Source: Botryosphaeria dothidea (lineage: Eukaryota > Ascomycota > Dothideomycetes > Botryosphaeriales > Botryosphaeriaceae). Taken from it: a DNA stretch of 64,000 nucleotides. Position 1 is the first letter of the stretch, and the number at the start of each line of letters is the position of its first letter. Below, piece after piece: positions 42,547 to 52,650 of this stretch. The position numbers were made by a program, and so were the translations under genes. The stretch spans positions 3,472,001 to 3,536,000 of the forward strand of contig WWBZ02000022.1 in NCBI GenBank assembly GCA_011503125.2, in the 5' to 3' direction. The notes below the pieces were generated by a model, which was not told the DNA's origin, did not search any database, and saw nothing but the letters and a program-made list of their open reading frames with translations.

Positions 42547-44504
42547 TCAACGCTGCAGATTGCGAGACAAGTGTGTGTCCTTGACCGTACGCTCTCTCGC
42601 TGTACATGTCTCAACACCACTTTCTATCTGACTGCCTAATGAAATCGTCCTAGAACTTAGAGTGGAATCAAATGGAGGTCGCAGATCCCCGTTAACCTGA
42701 GAGTTTGCAGGCGTGTTTCCGGTTGAAGGCCGTTCCAGCAGCTGCAGTCCCCTCGTCTGTGAAATCCGAAGGGGTGGCTGATCTTGAGTCACCTGTATCA
42801 AAGCGGATGAGAGGTGCTCTGGAAGTTCTCTGTCGGATGGGCGCTGTGGGGGAGCGCCCGGCGGCGACATATGCTCAGAAGAGATTGCGCGGGCATTGTT
42901 AGCACCACTGCGCTGACGGATAATCTCAGTATCTCTTTCCGCTTCCCCTTCCATTTCCTGAAGTGCTCCATGGCCCATGATATCTTCGTCACCGAAGGCA
43001 TCATCGAGAATTCTGTTCTCGCGAGAGGTATCTTGCACGTTTTCCTTCTCGAAATCAGGTAGACCAGGGAATGGGGTCGCTGGACGAGCATTTGCCGTGG
43101 TCTGGCGGACTTGAGTGGTATCTTCATGAACCTGGACCTGCGATAGCTGAGACTTCGACTTCAGATGCGCCTCGATAGCTGGAAAGTGCGGCAAGAGCTT
43201 ATTGACCTCATTAATTACTGCCATTGTCCGCTGAATAGTTTCGTCTACGTTTGAGGGAGGCATCTCAGGGAAGCGTGGTGCGTCTCCCATATCTCCGACC
43301 GCAGATGGGGAGGAAGAACTTGAGTAGGTATCAAGCGCAGGTTGGAACTCCTCATCAGAGCTGGGTGAAGCTGTACTCGCCAGTTCCTGCTGAGTATCAC
43401 GCGTGTCAGCGTTATAGAAAGAAATACGATCATGCTTGAAGTATCTTTTCGACAGAGACATCAACCAGATATCAAGCTCTTCACTAATCTAGCTAGTGAA
43501 GGAGGACTAACCCTTCTATGTTTGGTTCGACGTCTTGACACTCCCACCTTCGTGTGGTTTGAAGTGGTCAGCTGAGGTGTGTCTGCAGACACGGTATCCG
43601 TGGATGCTCTGGCTTGGCGTTTCTTCGTTGCCCTTGGAGGAATATCATTCTCGATAGATTGGTGAATCTTTTTCTTCTTGGCCGGTCGGATCTCGTCATC
43701 ATCACTATCCGCCAAGTGATCATCCATCGGGTGTTCCTTAGTGTTGTAGAGGGGCTTGTGACGCGTTTTCCGGTTGGTAGAACGGCGGCCACCTTTCCTT
43801 GAAGCAAGCTTCTTAGCTGATGCACCTACTGTCCGTTAAAGAAGCACATCATAGGAATCATAGCGAAACTCACTTGGTCTTTTAGTCTGATGGTCATCAT
43901 CGTTTTCGATCGAGTCCTCTGTATCGGAAATGAGAACGGGTGTTTCATCCCCAGAATCCTCTTCAGAGGCGTTGATCACGGTCTCGAGTGTTTTTGCCTT
44001 GCGTTCTCTTCGGGCAGCCAGCTTTGGCCTGGTGACTCTGTCCATGGGATGGACTTTGGAATTATACAGTGCCTCTTTGAAGCCATTCTGGCTGCCTCTC
44101 GTGACATACCTGGTCGAAGGTGATGGCTCTGGCTGAGGGCCTCCAAGAATCTCCCACGGAGGCATTCCGCCGATGATGTCTTGAGATGGATGGAGTCCGT
44201 TCAGCATTGCCGGACGCTTCTTCATTCTATTCGCAGTGCTGACTGGTGGGGGAGGACTCTCCTGGGACGAGGAAAGTTGGATTAGTGAAGAAGCTCGTCG
44301 CGCAGGCGAGAGAAAACTTACAGGCTCACTCGGGCTTTGGGGAGACCCCAAGGACGGCGAACGGTGACGCATGCGCTGTGAATTTGGCTAAAGGCAGGTC
44401 AGCTCTTGAAGAGAGAAAGACAATTGTGGAGCTAGACTGCATGGAAAGCTCACCGGAAGTGCAAAGAGCCTCGAACGCCGCCGAGGTGGCGGAGCGGGTG
44501 GCAT
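42547..44504 (-). CDS. Unknown probably nuclear protein with repeated LYNxKxHPMD motif
   Basis: Five-exon model: 44454-44504, 44322-44375, 43874-44261, 43548-43825 and 42547-43476, 566 residues, all phases consistent. No known domain. A short motif occurs twice: LYNSKVHPMD (44040-44069) and LYNTKEHPMD (43722-43751), each followed within about 20 residues by a basic RPK/RPAKK stretch. Acidic patches (ASEEDSGDETPVLISDTEDS; LADSDDDEI) and Lys/Arg runs alternate, suggesting a disordered nuclear protein. The last 300 residues contain a possible helical segment (VDETIQRTMAVINEVNKLL). Introns 1-3 have good ends (GTGAGC/CAG, GTAAGT/CAG, GTGAGT/TAG). The last junction (43477-43547) is weak: GTGGGA donor and GAG acceptor, chosen on phase and length; the 3' part could instead be a separate gene starting at ATG 43461. 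Confidence 0.5.
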
Positions 44505-45839
44505 GGTGAGCAGAAAGTTGGCCTTACCTCACCTGCATCAACGTTGGGAACAGGAAGCAAGAAAAGAAAAGAAGAAAGATAAGAAAGGAAGAGAAGGGAG
44601 GAAACTAAATTGCAGAAGGAAGGCGCGTCGAAGCTGGCAGGCGCGTCAAAGCTGGCAGGCGCGTCAAACATGGCAGTCACGCTTTCCGCGCCCAGAAGGT
44701 GCCGAACGTGGTCCAACTCAGAGCACCTCTCAGTCACTCTGTGCTTGAGTTGTACGAAACTTATAAAAGGATGTTACTGCCGACGATGAGTGCCGAATTC
44801 GATATCCCTACAGAGGATCATATCAAGCCTGCTGCCAGAGGGAGTCGAATCATTGACGCATCCGGTCGGCCTCGTTAATAAGAACTCAATGCATTTGCGC
44901 TTCAAAATTCCATGGATCAAGTCTATTAAGAGTCTTCACGTCGACTAACCGCCGGACGCATAACACCTATAAAGAGAGGCAGGCCATCCCAAATAATCAA
45001 ACAGAGTGAAGACGGATCAACGTATGAACTTCTTGATGCGGAGGGCCTACCTCAGAGCCACTTGCTAGCATGACAGTCCGGTATCGACTGCATGCTGGGT
45101 TTTGTGTACGGATCGTGGAACATCATGCAGAATTGAACATCTCTGTTGTCCTATAAGCAGTCAATTTGCTCTATTTCACAAGACATGTACTCCCGATCAC
45201 AGAGAACGAAGTGATTAGAACTACATAGCCGGAAAGGAGAAACATCCCGAAAGAAGAAGCCGCTGCACCAGGATGCTATCGCACACGTCATCGTCGTGAA
45301 TGAAAGCCCGGGTAGATGATGTCGGAACCAAAAGGAAAAAAGATCTGCAAAGCGCTGCCTTATCACATCAACCACGTGGGAGCTGAGACATTTGTCCGGG
45401 TCCAAACGTGGATTCCAGTCGGTTTTCTGGGGAACAGTATACCCCCGAGCGAATGCTTCAACCTCCACGTGTCTATTTGGCCTTTCTGTTGCAATACTTC
45501 AGAACCGACCTCATGACCGGACTTCATTTCTGCATATCTCCACACTTTTCCATTGATGCATAAAAACTTTAACTCCAGGAGCATGATTTATGCTTTTGAT
45601 TTGTCGTTACAAAGAAACAAGAGGAAAAAGAAATAACGCCGCCCACCCCCGGACTAGGATGAAGTGGACATCCTACCCATGAGGGTGCTTTCATTGGATA
45701 TCTTGTGCAAAGAAAAGCTAACGAAAACAGCAACTGGCCCGCTCGAATGCTTGAAGGTATTGACAGGTTTATTGACTCTTGGACTCCGGAGAGGCTTATG
45801 ATGAAGGGCAGGGAGACAAATGCTTTTTTGTGGGCAAGT
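44505..45839. other. Intergenic region with a tandem 18-base repeat
   Basis: This 1335-base span is upstream of the gene starting at 44504 and downstream of the gene ending at 45840, both minus. It contains an A/G-rich block at 44545-44610 and, next to it, the tandem repeat listed separately. The rest has only short open frames without recognisable content. Confidence 0.5.
44621..44674. repeat. Three tandem copies of an 18-base unit
   Basis: Three consecutive 18-base units run from 44621 to 44674: AGGCGCGTCGAAGCTGGC, AGGCGCGTCAAAGCTGGC and AGGCGCGTCAAACATGGC. They differ at one to three positions. The array sits about 117-170 bases upstream of the start of the unknown gene at 44504, so in its promoter or leader. 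The shared GACGCG core on the minus strand resembles part of cell-cycle MBF boxes, but the match is short. Confidence 0.85.
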
Positions 45840-46880
45840 CTAACCGCGCGATGTCAAGCGTATATTCCGTGGTAGTGTCGGCAAGGCGAAGTCCTCATCA
45901 TCGGACGGGTTGTCATCAACCTCGATGGCATCGATCTTGGAACCGCCGTTCATCATTCCGGAATTGATCGGGACCGGTACTGGTGCGGGAGCGAGCTTGG
46001 ACTCGGTATCCATCGGTTCAGAGCTGGTCTGGGATTGACGAGACTGTTCGCGCTGCCTTGCCTTCTCAGCGGCCTTCTCAGCGGCCTTCTCGGCTGCCTT
46101 CTCTGCCTTCTCTTTCTGCTTCTGGATCTCCACTTCGCAGATTTTCACGACCTCTTCGAAGCTCCTCCGGGCGCCATCAAGCTCGGCACGGCAGTCGCCA
46201 TCCCGGAGAGATTGGTGTGCGCCGCGCTCGCAGAGACTCTGGGCATTCTCCAAGGCCTTGTCCGCCGTGTCGAATCCTTCGGAGCCCGCATCTCCGCCAA
46301 GGCCAGCAGGGCCCATGCCCCGGGTCGTGCGGAACCCGCCCAGAACAGCGCGTGGCCTGAATTGAAGCTTCGCGATGACGGGGTTGAAATCATCCTCATT
46401 CTCATCGTCATCGTCATCCTCGGTATCCGCGGCCATGGCCTCCATACGAGCAGCCATCTTTCCCTTCCTCAGCATGTTCCGGCCTGTACCAATGCTCCGC
46501 ACCAATCCTTCGAAGGCCTTCTGAACTTCTGCATCGTAGTATACGACGATCATGCTCCGGGTCCGGTACTTGGTGGGGCCAGACGACTTGGACAGTACAG
46601 AGGCAGTCTTGCGCTTGCGATTGGCATTGGCCAACGCCTGCCTCTCGGCTTGGTTGGGGATGTGAGGTTGCTCGGGGGTATCCGTGCCGACCTGTTCCAG
46701 CAAGGCCTCTTTGCCTTCCTTCAGGGTCTCGGTGGACCCCGTCTTCTTGACCGTCTTCACAGGGACCTTGGCAATCTCATCTTGCTTCTCCTCTATTTTC
46801 TGGGCGATTCGTTGCAGATCCTCCAGCCATGAGGGGATGTTATCGCGGAGGAAGGTAAAGCACTTCTCAGAGTCGGACAT
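45840..46880 (-). CDS. Conserved-looking fungal protein of unknown function
   Basis: Single exon, ATG at 46880-46878, TAG at 45842-45840, 346 residues. The first 40 residues are helical (FTFLRDNIPSWLEDLQRIAQKI). A middle segment (KYRTRSMIVVYYDAEVQKAFEGLVRSIGTGRNMLRKGKMAA) looks folded and may be the conserved core; it is followed by an acidic run (DTEDDDDDENEDDF) and then by LQFRPRAVLGGFRTTRG. A helix with KAAE repeats (about residues 260-280) precedes a disordered part, and the protein ends in LPTLPRNIRLTSRG. I recall similar hypothetical proteins in other filamentous ascomycetes but no function. The charge pattern suggests a nuclear protein; that is inference. No introns are needed. Confidence 0.7.
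   Translation of the reverse strand: MSDSEKCFTFLRDNIPSWLEDLQRIAQKIEEKQDEIAKVPVKTVKKTGSTETLKEGKEALLEQVGTDTPEQPHIPNQAERQALANANRKRKTASVLSKSSGPTKYRTRSMIVVYYDAEVQKAFEGLVRSIGTGRNMLRKGKMAARMEAMAADTEDDDDDENEDDFNPVIAKLQFRPRAVLGGFRTTRGMGPAGLGGDAGSEGFDTADKALENAQSLCERGAHQSLRDGDCRAELDGARRSFEEVVKICEVEIQKQKEKAEKAAEKAAEKAAEKARQREQSRQSQTSSEPMDTESKLAPAPVPVPINSGMMNGGSKIDAIEVDDNPSDDEDFALPTLPRNIRLTSRG
46061..46112 (-). repeat. 12-base repeat coding Ala-Glu-Lys-Ala units
   Basis: About four imperfect 12-base units (GGCCTTCTCAGC type on the plus strand) encode KAAEKAAEKAAEKA in the unknown protein at 45840-46880. The unit would form one charged helical turn-and-a-bit. It probably arose by slippage. Confidence 0.75.
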
Positions 46881-48154
46881 AGTACGAGATATGCGCTGCG
46901 GGATTTACGAGGGGGATCGGCGTTTGACGCTCGGCTGCAGGAGGGTCTTCGTGGGGTAATGACAGGATGGTGGCGGATCCGGCAGACGTAGAGGGTTGGT
47001 TGCGCTGGGTGAATTGCAAGAGAGGGAGAGCGTCAAGGTCGTCTGAGCGCGCGAGAGGGAAGATGCGGAAGAAGTGGGAGGAAAGCCGTGAGAACGAGAA
47101 AGGATAACACAGTGGATCGCGGCAGGGCAGGGGTGTGTACGCACGGGCTGCCGGGGTAGAACGAACGGCAGGACAGAGCGCGGACTTTTGCGGGCAGAGG
47201 GCTGCGTGCGCGGGAGGGGATGTCGCGCGGTTCCACTCTCGAGAAGCGATCATGCCTGGCCTCTTCTCGCTGCAGGTGCTGGTGCAGGCGCGGCCACCCC
47301 GCCGTCAGCGCTTCCAGGAATGCCCGTCTGCAGAGTGCAGCTACCCAGGTATCAGCGGCCGGGGGTGGCTTGCTTGCAGGTCTCGCATTCCCCAGGCGCG
47401 CGTGGGATAGCTCTGCTGGACGGCTCTATTTAGCGGCGTCGGCGGCGGGTGCGGCGTTCGATGAGTAAAACGGTCGCATCATGAGCGATTTGCCGTGCCG
47501 CTTCGCCTAGCGCAAGCCCCATTGGAGCAGCCTGCGCATCGAATCACCGATTGGCTCGAGCATGCAGAGACAGCTGCATGCTGAGCTGTCCGACGCACCT
47601 CAGGCCGCGACTGGTCCATACGAGCCAGGTACCGATCCAATGGGACAGATCCATGTCCATAACGTGTGGTTATGTTGGCGGTGTACATACATACTTTACG
47701 CGCACGGAGAGTTGCATGCGAACCCGAAGAAGCATCACGCGCTCGGCGCATAAAGGCAATCGACCAGGTTTCGACGGTGAGTCGTGCAATCCCCCAATGA
47801 GGCCAAGTCACAGACAGCGCAACGCGTACTCTCACGGTGTGAAGTGTGAGCAATTACCCGCATATGAGCTCAGATGAATTGACGGCATTCGAGCGCCGAG
47901 GGTTGCTTCAAATTCCCGCTTGAGTGGGTGTTCCGAGTCTATCTCGTAGCATCCAATACGCTTAGACGCAGAGTGCTGAGCATTTCCCTTTTTCTCAGCC
48001 AATGCATTTCACAGGTCTAGCCACAGGGACAGCCTTTGATCGATGTGATGACGTGCAGATTTCTTGATTGCTCCTATTGTCAGCGCCTCAGACGGTTGTA
48101 CGCACTCCTTTACTGTCCCAGGCATCAACATCCCCTCCCCGCCAGCCACCCAAT
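46881..48154. other. Intergenic region without a recognised gene
   Basis: This 1274-base span holds the promoter of the gene starting at 46880 and, at the right, the 3' end of the PNPOx-like gene (stop at 48155). Short overlapping frames occur on both strands without domains. No RNA gene is seen. Confidence 0.5.
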
Positions 48155-49332
48155 CTAAGGCCACAACTCCTGCATCTTCCAGTCGCCCGTGTTCTCCTTG
48201 TACGTATACAGGTAGCGTCTAGCCTTCTCTGGGTCACTGATATCTGTCTGTTCCACCTCTTGCGGCCTTATCACAACAACCCTGAAATGCTTGCGCGCAA
48301 TGGGGTCATGCAGATCCTCGACTTTTTGGCCCAGCTTCAGATTCTTGTCATCATAAGGCTCCGTCACCGGCCGACCTGGAGGCGGTGCGCGAAAGCTGCC
48401 TGAGAGGGCTGTCAGCGAGCTCGTGCTACAGGGTTTTCATTATTGTGACACAAGAGTCCCCGGTGTGTGGCATGCTCGCTTCTTTCAGCTCGCACGGAAC
48501 CGAGGCAGCCTGGAAATCGCCTCATCTCCTTGCATTTCCAGGGCTTGGTCCAATGTTGCCCTTCAGAGCTACATCTCCAACACCATGGTCTGGGATTTCA
48601 TCTCCTGCGTTCAATCTCCGCCTCACGAGTGTCGCCTCGTCGGAAGATGTCGACTGACCAGCGCAAACATTCGTGTCCAGACGAGAAAGAAGTGCGACAA
48701 TAGAAACAAGGAAAGGAAAAGAAACGAGGGCAAGGGCACTGACCTCGCAAGCCTGGGGACGTGTTGCCAAAGTGCGCTGTGATCTCCTTCGCCCAGCTCC
48801 AACCCGCCTCTTTGCCCGGCTTCACAACGCGCATTCTCTTTCCGACCTCGCTCTTAACAGTGCGCACGCCCGAACTCTCTTCGCCATCGCCCTCAATATC
48901 AGGTCCGAGTATGAACGCATCGCCTTTGATCCTCCACTGTGTCATTGTAGGCTTAACCCAGTACACTGCCTCCACCGGCCCGCCGCCTCCGCTTCCCTGC
49001 CATTGATCCTCATTGCTTGCGTGTCCAGCGCTCGATCCGAAGATCTGAGGCACCTTGTGCATGCGAATATCCGTCGAGAATGTCGGCAGGTCGCTCTCGT
49101 AGACGCGGTCATTCTGCGGCGCCTCATTGTGCTTGTTCTCCGGCAACTCGGCCCAGAACCCTCGGAATATACAGTACCGGGCGCGAGGGACATAGGGCAC
49201 TGGAGAGTCATTGGGAGCCTTCTCAACTGTCGAGAGGACGAATTCGGGCGATTCGAGCTTTGACAGGTTTGACAGAAAAGCGTCCTTCCACGGCGCGGGG
49301 CCCTTCTCTGCACTGCCGGAAATTGTCGACAT
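48155..49332 (-). CDS. FMN-binding PNPOx-like protein (Alr4036/Pyridox_oxase_2 type)
   Basis: Two exons, 48744-49332 and 48155-48399, give 277 residues. The protein resembles the pyridoxamine 5'-phosphate oxidase-related split-barrel family with the Alr4036-type FMN-binding domain: APWKDAFLSNLSKLESPEFVL, VPRARYCIFRGFWAEL, STDIRMHKVPQIF, VEAVYWVKPTMTQWRIKGDAFIL, and, after the intron, a tail with HFRVVVIRPQEVEQTDI and RRYLYTYKENTGDWKMQELWP. The expected FMN-binding arginine region (VPRARYCIFRG) is present. The biochemical role of this fungal group is not established; oxidation of a small molecule or flavin storage are possibilities. The intron has a GTCAGT donor and a CTCAG acceptor, G plus GC giving Gly197. 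The frame is open upstream of the ATG but without another start. Confidence 0.78.
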
Positions 49333-49823
49333 GGTGCGCAGAAGGCTGGTTAGGCGGGACTTGACGCGTAATGAAGCTATGGTGAAGGTGTTTATGGGGT
49401 AAGAGTTAGTCTTGAGGTGAGCAGCGAGCAATTGGAGAGGTATGTGTGATTTTGCTGTGGTGGGCTGATGTGTCAATGACGCCGACACTTCAGAAAGCTC
49501 CAGCTCCAGCTCCTATCGATATGTACTTAGACCGCGGGGCACTGACGTAATAATCACTGGCAAGCTCTGCCCAGGGCAAGACAAAACAAATGTCTGAGAT
49601 ATAATGGAGAAACACGATAAGCCTCTCAGATCTTTAAGTGATGTTGTGAAAGCCGGTTTCAATGCACAATCAATTCTGTCGTCCAATCCCGCACGATTAA
49701 AGCGAATCATCCAGATTTCGCTCGAGTGATGAGTTCGGATTTTTGCAAATGCTCTGACATTTTCCAAGCTCTTTGGTTTCTTTTTGATTTTCTTCTCTTG
49801 AAGGGCCCAAGGCCATTGTGCCT
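49333..49823. other. Spacer upstream of the PNPOx-like gene
   Basis: This 491-base span lies between the PNPOx-like start (49332) and the GPN2 stop (49824), both minus. It must hold the PNPOx promoter and the GPN2 3' end. No gene is recognised. Confidence 0.5.
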
Positions 49824-51143
49824 TCAGCCCTTGCGTACTACCTTAATTCCGCCGTCTCTTCCACCTGGTATAGCACCCTCCTTACTAAGTTTCTCCATCT
49901 CTTCGATATCCATATCCTCAAACGACTTTCCACTTGCTTTCGACGGAGCAGACTTACCACCTCCGTCAGTTCGCACGCTTTTAGGCCCAGAGGGTGGACC
50001 TCCTGCCTCATTTTCCGCCTCCTTCTTCCAAGCCTCTCTCTCCATCTCATCCAACTCGTCCCTCCTATCAAGCCATCGTTCCTGGACGTCTCTTGGCTCC
50101 ATCATAGTCTCTCCCTCGCGCATGGCGACCTGCCAAACCGTCTCATTGACGCCCTCCGAACAACCAAAAGCATATCCGCCTGCTCTGTCGATAGCCCTCA
50201 GAAGTGTCAACATGGACTGCTTATCCTCAACAGCTAATGTGTGGAATGATAGCAAACCAAAGTTCTCAATCATCTCGCAAATAGCAGTGTTCAACGCTGA
50301 GAATTTCGATTTTGGTTTCCGCGGATCGTCCTCATCGTCGAGGTTGTCCATGTCTACTTCCTCATCCTCTTTGTCTACTGACGGCAACGATGCCCTTCTA
50401 CCAAAACGAGAACCTTGCTCGGCTTCCAAATGTGGCTGTAGGTAGTCCAGAGCCTGTACTTCGGTGTAGAAATCGAGGTTGAACGGTAGGTCAGGGTAAT
50501 TTCGGAGGTTATCGATTTTGGTAAGGACGTTAATGTGGGGCAGATCCATCCGAAGCATGCCGCGCAGGGCGACCAGGAGAGCTGAAATGTATAACGAAGG
50601 TTGTGAGATTACGTATGAATCGGTGAGTTGCACTACTACGAGCTATAACGACACTCTGTCAGCACTTGCCGGCTAAAAGTAATCGGGGAGGACCGCGGAC
50701 TCTATACCCGAGCTTTTCGAGCCTGAAGAAGATGTGGCGTAATGATGAATGATGCGTGAAGAGCTCGACTTGTCCGGGGCAGTCAAATAATATGTAGTCG
50801 TCTGTGTTGGCTAGGTTAGCATGGCCTACAGCACGTTGCGGAGAAAACGCGCACCTCCGAGCTCCTTCAGGCCAGCCTCCAGCCAATCGAGATTGTGTTC
50901 TAGCTCCTCCAACGCGTACAAGACACCTCCATTAGGGCCGAGTTCTTCTGCTTCCATAATCTCTTCGAGTGTGACCAGGTCGCGGATATCGAGGGCAACG
51001 GGATAGGAAGTGTGGTCGTTGGCGGGGTCGAGATTCACGACGGAGCACTTGCGGCCAATGGCAGACATGAACTGGTGCATGCCGTTACAGTAAGTGGACT
51101 TGCCCGCACCGGGCGACCCTATCACGAGCTGTGCGAAGGGCAT
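49824..51143 (-). CDS. GPN2: GPN-loop GTPase 2
   Basis: Three exons, 50855-51143, 50701-50801 and 49824-50642, give 402 residues. GPN-loop GTPases assist assembly and nuclear import of RNA polymerase II and III. Visible motifs are the P-loop GSPGAGKSTYC, NLDPANDHTSYPVALDIRDLV, the diagnostic Gly-Pro-Asn loop in ELGPNGGVLYALEEL, G3 DDYILFDCPGQVELF and G4 LTKIDNL. The order DPAND, GPN and then the short ATP/GTPase core, with an extended acidic insert near residue 215 (DKEDEEVDMDNLDDEDD), fits GPN2 rather than GPN1 or GPN3. The C terminus is Lys/Gly-rich. Splicing is clear at intron 1 (GTGCGC, CAG). The intron 2 donor is GTCCGC, which is weak, but the join GYR|LVVVQLTDSY is what the family requires. 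BUB3 diverges 171 bases away. Confidence 0.88.
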
Positions 51144-51314
51144 TTTGAAGGTTGGTGTAGGAGCTTGGAGTGGTTACGATGCGGAGGAAGCGGCGATCAC
51201 CTATGACGCCGATGCGCGAAAATGGTTTCTGCCACCGCCCTAAACGCCAAACACCGAACACCACCTTCTGTTTACCCATACACTTCCCCGCACACACTCG
51301 CTCAAAGCTTCACA
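51144..51314. promoter_or_regulatory. Compact shared promoter of GPN2 and BUB3
   Basis: Only 171 bases separate the start codons of two divergent genes, the tightest divergent pair in the window. The span must hold both leaders and both promoters. CA-rich sequence lies before the BUB3 ATG. No TATA box is evident. Confidence 0.5.
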
Positions 51315-52650
51315 ATGAGCTCCAGTAAGTATTCGCACAATCTTTTTCAACAGCACAGCAACAGAACAGCTACAGAGTCGAAGCGCCTGTCCGGACGTGA
51401 ATGCCCTCAGCCTGTCTGAACCTGTACATCCGGACGACTGCTTCAACTCCGTGCGCGTACCTGCGCTTCCCGTTGCGATTATTCCAAACCGACCTCATAT
51501 CCGTGATCAAGTTCTCCCAAGCTGACTAAACTCAGATCAATTCGAGCTCGCGCAACCCCCCAACGACGCCATCTCGTCCCTCACCGTCGCGCCTGGTATC
51601 CCGACCCGGTTGCTCGTCTCATCATGGGACAAGCACGTCTACCTCTACGACACGCACTCGCAACCCGGAGGAGAACTGCTCCAGAAAATCGAACACCGCG
51701 CGCCGGTACTGGACGTATGTTTTGGCAAAGATGAGAACGAAGCTTTTAGCGCAGGTCTGGACTGGGACGTCAAGAGGTGCGATCTCCACTGGCGAATACT
51801 ACAAGACGCGGCAAGGGAAAAGTCACATTTTAGCTGATAGAAAAATCTCTTCAGGATCAATCTTCAGACAGGCGAGAGCTCCGTACTAAGCTCGCACGAG
51901 GCCGGCGTCAAGTCCGTCGTCTACAGCCACGAGCACGCGCTTTTGATCTCCGCATCCTGGGACTCGACGCTACACGTCCACTTCCCCTTAGATCCGTCGC
52001 AGCCGCCGACGACAGTGCAGCTCCCGAGCAAGCCCTTCTCGCTCTCGCTCTCCCCAACCAAGCTCGTCGTCGCCATGGCCTCGCGCGCCGTGCACATCTA
52101 CGACCTCAAGGCCCTCCAGATGCTCTGCTCCGAGAACATCGATCCCGAAAACACCCTCTCCCCCGAACCCTGGCAGCGCCGCGAATCCTCGCTCAAATTC
52201 ATGACCCGCGCGATCGCCTGCATGCCCGACGACGACGGCTACGCCAGCAGCAGCATCGAAGGGCGCGTCGCCGTCGAGTGGTTCGACCCGAGCCCCGAAT
52301 CGCAAGGGCGTAAGTACGCCTTCAAGTGCCACCGCCAGAACGTCGACGGCATCGACACCGTCTACCCGGTCAACGCGCTCGCCTACCACCCGCACTTCGG
52401 CACCTTCGCGTCCGGCGGCGGCGACGGCGTCGTCGCGCTGTGGGACGGCAAGGCCAAGCGCCGCATCCGCCAGTACCAGCGCTACCCGGCCAGCATCGCC
52501 GCACTGTCCTTCTCCGACGACGGGCACCACCTCGTCGTCGGCGTCAGCCCTGGGTTCGAGGATGGCCAGGAGGACGTGCCGGAGGGCCCGGTGAAGGTAT
52601 TCGTCAGGGAGTTGGGGGAGTCGGAGGCGAAGGGCAAGGGCGCGAAATAA
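51315..52650 (+). CDS. BUB3: Spindle checkpoint WD40 protein Bub3
   Basis: Three exons, 51315-51324, 51536-51776 and 51855-52650, give 348 residues, the usual Bub3 length. Bub3 is a beta-propeller that brings Bub1 and BubR1/Mad3 to kinetochores and is part of the mitotic checkpoint complex. Features: N-terminal FELAQPPNDAISSLTVAP, first blade LLVSSWDKHVYLYDT, then GGELLQKIEHRAPVLDVCF, the SAGLDWDVKRINLQTG blade (across intron 2) and ISASWDSTLHVHF. The Bub1-binding-face segment EGRVAVEWFDPS with KYAFKCHRQ (standard EGRVAVEY...KYAFKCHR) follows, then VYPVNALAYHPHFGTFASGGGDGVVALWD. The first exon is only 10 bases (MSS plus one base). The 211-base first intron is long for this genome. Splice ends are GTAAGT/CAG and GTGCGA/CAG. 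Confidence 0.93.
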
